Assembly: GCA_942491665.1 (NCBI GenBank)
Contig: CALOBR010000005.1
Span: 124,001-188,000, forward strand
DNA length: 64,000 nucleotides
Direction of reading: 5' to 3'
Source: CAVQGZ01 sp942491665
Lineage (GTDB): Bacteria; Actinomycetota; Actinomycetes; Jiangellales; Jiangellaceae
The notes under the pieces were generated by a model. It was not told where the DNA came from. It was given only the letters and a program-made list of their open reading frames with translations, and made no database searches. Both the position numbers and the translations under genes were made by a program. Each line of letters begins with the position of its first letter. Position 1 is the stretch's first letter. This document shows positions 60,746-64,000 of the stretch, piece by piece.

Positions 60746-61942
60746 GTGTTGCGCTGGCTGACCGCAGGGGAGTCGCACGGGCCTGCCTTGACGGCGATCC
60801 TCGAGGGCCTGCCGGCGGGCGTGCCCGTCACGACCGACGACCTGGCCGAGTCGCTGGCTCGGCGACGCCTGGGTCATGGGCGCGGGGCCCGGATGAAGTT
60901 CGAGAAGGACGACGTGGCCCTCGTCGGCGGCGTGCGTCACGGCGCCACCATGGGCGGGCCGGTGGCGATCAGCATCGCCAACACCGAGTGGCCCAAGTGG
61001 GACGTGGTGATGGCGCCCGACCCCGTCGACCCCGACGCGCTCGCCGGCCTGGCCCGCAACGCCCCGCTGACCCGTCCGCGACCGGGCCACGCCGACCTGG
61101 CCGGCATGCAGAAGTACGGCCTGGACGATGCCCGTCCGGTGCTGGAACGGGCCAGTGCGCGCGAGACCGCCGCACGGGTCGCCCTAGGGCGGGTGGCGGC
61201 CAACTTCTTGCAGGCGTCCACCGGCATCCGGCTCGTGGCGCACACCGTCGAGATCGGGGGAGAGGCCGCGCCTGCTGGCGTGCTGCCCGGCCCGGACGAC
61301 GTGGCGGCACTCGACGCCGACGACGTCCGCTGCTGGGACGGCCCGGCGAGCGCGGCCATGGTGGCCGCCATCGACGCGTGCCGCCGCGACGGCGACACCC
61401 TGGGTGGCATCGTTGAGGTGCTCGCCTACGGGGTGCCTCCGGGCCTCGGCAGCCACGTGCACGCCGACCGGCGGCTGGACGCGAAGCTCGCCGCCGCGCT
61501 CATGGGCATCCAGGCGATCAAGGGGGTCGAGGTCGGCGACGGCTTCGAGCTCGCCCGGTTGCGGGGTTCGGCCGCCCACGACGAGATGGAGCGCGACGCG
61601 AGCGCCGAGGGGCTCTCGGTTCGACGGCGCAGCGGGCGAAGCGGCGGAACCGAAGGGGGCATGTCGACCGGTGAGCTGCTGCGCGTGCGGGCCGCGATGA
61701 AGCCGATCAGCACCGTGCCGCGGGCGCTGGCCACGGTCGATGTCGCCACCGGGGAGGCCGCCGTCGCGATCAACCAACGCTCCGACGTGTGCGCGGTACC
61801 GGCATCTGGCGTCGTGGCCGAGGCGATGGTCGCGCTCGTGCTGTCCGACGCGGTGCTGGAGAAGTTCGGGGGCGACAACGTGGCCGAGACCGCAGCGAAC
61901 CACCGGCGCTACCTCGATGCGCTGCCGGTGCGTACCGGATGA
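60746..61942 (+). CDS. aroC: Chorismate synthase
   Basis: Converts 5-enolpyruvylshikimate-3-phosphate to chorismate with reduced FMN. From GTG 60746 it has 398 residues and begins LRWLTAGESHGPALTAILEG, the family N-terminus; ATG 60737 is an alternative three codons upstream. GGGAAG at 60731-60736 is a fair ribosome binding site for 60746. Other signatures are RRLGHGRGARMKFEKD, LTRPRPGHADLAGMQKYG, SARETAARVALGRVA and RSGRSGGTEGGMSTGE. The chorismate made here feeds PabB encoded at 13677. Confidence 0.96.
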   Translation: MLRWLTAGESHGPALTAILEGLPAGVPVTTDDLAESLARRRLGHGRGARMKFEKDDVALVGGVRHGATMGGPVAISIANTEWPKWDVVMAPDPVDPDALAGLARNAPLTRPRPGHADLAGMQKYGLDDARPVLERASARETAARVALGRVAANFLQASTGIRLVAHTVEIGGEAAPAGVLPGPDDVAALDADDVRCWDGPASAAMVAAIDACRRDGDTLGGIVEVLAYGVPPGLGSHVHADRRLDAKLAAALMGIQAIKGVEVGDGFELARLRGSAAHDEMERDASAEGLSVRRRSGRSGGTEGGMSTGELLRVRAAMKPISTVPRALATVDVATGEAAVAINQRSDVCAVPASGVVAEAMVALVLSDAVLEKFGGDNVAETAANHRRYLDALPVRTG

Positions 61943-62481
61943 GCACCGCACCGGCTCGACCGCTCGTGGTGCTGGTCGGCCCGCCCGGCGCCGGCAAGTC
62001 GTCCGTGGGCCAGGCGATCGCCCGGACGAGCGGAGTCGGGTTTCGTGACACCGACGACGACGTGGCCAGCGCACTGGGCAAGTCGATCCCGGAGGTCTTC
62101 GTGGACGACGGGGAAGCCGCCTTTCGTGCCGCCGAGCGCGAGGCGGTCGTGCGCGCCCTCGCCGAGCACGACGGTGTGCTCGCCCTCGGCGGCGGTGCGG
62201 TGACCGACGCGGCCACCCGAGGCCGACTCAGCGAGCACACCGTCGTCTTCCTCGACGTGTCGCTCACCGACGCCGTCGCGCGAGTCGGGCTGGCCCGGGA
62301 CCGGCCGCTGCTGCTCGGCAGCCCCCGCTCCCAGCTGAAGCAGCTGATGGACGCCCGCCGCCCGCTGTACGAGCAGGTGGCGAGCGTCGTCGTCGACACC
62401 AGCGGTGCGTCGGTCGACGAGGTGGCTGGGCGCGTGCTGGCCGGCATCGGCGAGGCCGGCGTCGGCGAGGCCCGCCGATGA
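61939..62481 (+). CDS. aroK: Shikimate kinase
   Basis: Phosphorylates shikimate. Encodes 180 residues. The P-loop is VGPPGAGKSSVG at about 13-24, the shikimate-binding Asp lies in FRDTDDDVASALGKSI, and the Walker B-like LGGGAVTD lies near 95. The lid region has RDRPLLLG. Overlaps aroC and aroB by four bases on either side (ATGA each), giving strict coupling. Cytoplasmic. Confidence 0.95.
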   Translation: MSTAPARPLVVLVGPPGAGKSSVGQAIARTSGVGFRDTDDDVASALGKSIPEVFVDDGEAAFRAAEREAVVRALAEHDGVLALGGGAVTDAATRGRLSEHTVVFLDVSLTDAVARVGLARDRPLLLGSPRSQLKQLMDARRPLYEQVASVVVDTSGASVDEVAGRVLAGIGEAGVGEARR

Positions 62482-63581
62482 GCGAGCCGCTCCGCATCAC
62501 GGTCGACGGAGCGACGCCCTACGACGTCGTGATCGGCGAGGGCCTCGGGCATCTGCTGCCGAGCATGATCGGCACCCCGCCGCGGCAGGTCGCCGTGATC
62601 CACCCACGGGCGCTGCGGGCAACCGGCGAGCAGGTGCGGGCCGACTTGGCGACCGCCGGGTTCGAGGCACACGCGATCGAGGTGCCTGACGCCGAGGAGG
62701 CGAAGAAGGTCGCGGTGGCCGAGTTCGTCTGGTCGGTGCTGGGGCGCTGCAACTTCACCCGCTCCGACGTCGTCGTCGGCCTCGGGGGCGGGGCGGTAAC
62801 CGACGTGGCCGGCTTCGTGGCCGCCACGTGGCTGCGCGGCGTGCGGCTGGTGCTCGTGCCGACGACGCTGCTGGGCATGGTCGACGCGGCTGTCGGCGGC
62901 AAGACGGCGGTGAACATCGCCGAGGGCAAGAACCTGGTCGGCGCCTTCCACCCCCCGGCCGGTGTGCTGTGCGACATGGCGACCCTGCAGACCCTGCCGT
63001 CAGCGGAGTACGTCACCGGGCTCGCCGAGGTGGTCAAGGCCGGCTTCATCGCCGACCCACAGATCCTGCGCCTGATCGAGGACGACCCCGGGCGCGCCGC
63101 GGCCTACGACGTCGACCTGTCGCCCGAGCTCGTCGCACGTGCCGTGCAGGTAAAGGCCGACGTAGTCGCCGCTGACCTCACCGAGTCGGCGACGTCAGGA
63201 GTCAGCCGCGAGGTGCTCAACTACGGGCACACGCTGGGGCATGCGATCGAGCGGGTGGAGTCCTACACCTGGCGCCACGGCGCTGCCATCTCGATAGGCA
63301 TGGTGTTCGTCGCCGAGCTGGCCCGGCTGGCCGGACGTCTCGACGATGACACGGCCGCGCGGCACCGTGCTGTGCTGGAGTCGTTGGGGCTGCCCACCCG
63401 GTACCGGGCGACGGCCTGGCCCGCCCTGCTCGAGGCCATGCGCGTGGACAAGAAGGCCCGCGGCGACCGGCTGCGGTTCGTCGTTCTGGACGGCCTTGCC
63501 CGGCCGGCGATTCTCGAGGCACCCGACCCGGGCCTGCTGGTGGCCGCCTACGGCGAGGTCGCGGACGAGGAGGAGTCATGA
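62478..63581 (+). CDS. aroB: 3-dehydroquinate synthase
   Basis: The NAD- and zinc-dependent second enzyme of the shikimate pathway, 367 residues. The NAD-binding GLGGGAVTDVAGFVAATWLRG reads as VGLGGGAVTDVAGF followed by PTTLLGMVDAAVGGKTAVN. The metal ligands include the Glu in GLAEVVKAGFI, the His in LNYGHTLGHAIE and the His in YTWRHGAAISIGM. Length and order are standard. The start sits in the aroK stop and its own stop overlaps aroQ. Confidence 0.96.
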   Translation: MSEPLRITVDGATPYDVVIGEGLGHLLPSMIGTPPRQVAVIHPRALRATGEQVRADLATAGFEAHAIEVPDAEEAKKVAVAEFVWSVLGRCNFTRSDVVVGLGGGAVTDVAGFVAATWLRGVRLVLVPTTLLGMVDAAVGGKTAVNIAEGKNLVGAFHPPAGVLCDMATLQTLPSAEYVTGLAEVVKAGFIADPQILRLIEDDPGRAAAYDVDLSPELVARAVQVKADVVAADLTESATSGVSREVLNYGHTLGHAIERVESYTWRHGAAISIGMVFVAELARLAGRLDDDTAARHRAVLESLGLPTRYRATAWPALLEAMRVDKKARGDRLRFVVLDGLARPAILEAPDPGLLVAAYGEVADEEES

Positions 63582-64000
63582 CGAGCGTGCTCGTGCTCAA
63601 CGGCCCGAACCTGGCCCGGCTCGGGTCACGCGAGCCTGACGTCTACGGCTCAGCAAGTCACGCCGACCTCGTCACGCTGTGCGAGCAGGCCGGGGCACAG
63701 GTCGGTCTGGCGGTCGAGGTGCGCCAGAGCGACGACGAGGCCGAGCTCGTGGGCTGGCTGCACGAGGCCGCCGACACTGCCACGCCGGTAGTGCTCAACC
63801 CGGCTGCGTTCACGCACTACTCCTATGCGCTGCGCGATGCATGCGCGCAGCGCACGGCCCCGCTCGTGGAGGTACACCTGAGCAACCCCGCAGCCCGCGA
63901 GACCTTTCGGCACACCAGCGTGATCGGCGGTGTCGCGACAGGCACGATCGCCGGGTTCGGCGTGGAGTCCTACCGGCTGGCGCTGCAGGTCATTGCGACT
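63578..64000 (+). CDS. aroQ: Type II 3-dehydroquinate dehydratase, 3' partial
   Basis: The 141 codons seen before the window ends cover nearly the whole of a type II dehydroquinase (usual length 140-155). LVLNGPNLARLGSREPDVYG contains the flexible-loop Arg and the catalytic Tyr. VVLNPAAFTHYSYALRDA holds the substrate-binding Asn, and VEVHLSNPAARETFRHTSV the catalytic His region. ATG 63578 overlaps the aroB stop and has GAGGAGG close upstream. No stop is reached by base 64000. Confidence 0.93.
   Translation, partial: MTSVLVLNGPNLARLGSREPDVYGSASHADLVTLCEQAGAQVGLAVEVRQSDDEAELVGWLHEAADTATPVVLNPAAFTHYSYALRDACAQRTAPLVEVHLSNPAARETFRHTSVIGGVATGTIAGFGVESYRLALQVIAT

Overview
The window is GC-rich chromosomal DNA (G/C at nearly every third codon position) with a gene order typical of Actinomycetia. 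Markers are the block thrS, HIT hydrolase, pgsA, phosphatidylinositol mannoside genes, pdxST, yebC, ruvCAB, yajC, secDF, apt, relA, followed by hisS, aspS, rarA, alaS, ruvX, mltG and the aro genes. An SsgA-family developmental protein, PIM biosynthesis genes and TreXYZ trehalose synthesis point the same way. I cannot name a genus from sequence alone.

Layout. 1-3177 (+): the end of a saccharopine-dehydrogenase-like gene, a ZapE/AFG1-type ATPase and an alpha/beta-hydrolase-like protein. 3200-11563 (-): a DoxX-type membrane protein, an AidB-type acyl-CoA dehydrogenase and treX-treY-treZ (glycogen to trehalose). 11714-17480: a patatin-like protein, a minus-strand tRNA cluster (Gly-GCC, Cys-GCA, Val-GAC), pabB-pabC, a DsbA-like and an SsgA-like gene on the minus strand, a PGPGW membrane protein and tRNA-Val(CAC) on the plus strand.

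17483-25340 is a small integrative element inserted in the 3' end of tRNA-Val(CAC). A 23-bp direct repeat (one mismatch) marks both ends. Its excisionase-like gene, its tyrosine integrase and a Toprim-domain gene are all frameshifted or truncated. It also holds a beheaded acyltransferase pseudogene, a P-type ATPase remnant spread over three frames, and three cargo genes that look intact (nucleoside deaminase, DUF1801-like protein, lipoprotein). The flanking core genes carry no such lesions, so the element is probably a true relic and not a product of poor sequence.

25376-45138 (mostly +): META-domain lipoprotein, thrS, HIT/AP4A-type hydrolase, an EF-G paralogue on the minus strand, the phosphatidylinositol/PIM operon, pdxST, yebC, ruvCAB behind a clear LexA box, yajC and a fused secDF gene, apt and relA. 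45140-64000: DUF349 protein and cyclophilin (-), metallo-hydrolase, hisS, aspS (+), an MMPL transporter (-), then a tightly coupled plus-strand run rarA-alaS-ruvX-mltG-aroE-A24 peptidase-aroC-aroK-aroB-aroQ, the last cut by the window end.

Start codons are often joined to the previous stop as ATGA or GTGA. Many transcription-unit first genes have a TANNNT hexamer 6-10 nt upstream of the start codon, which suggests leaderless mRNAs and was used to choose several starts.
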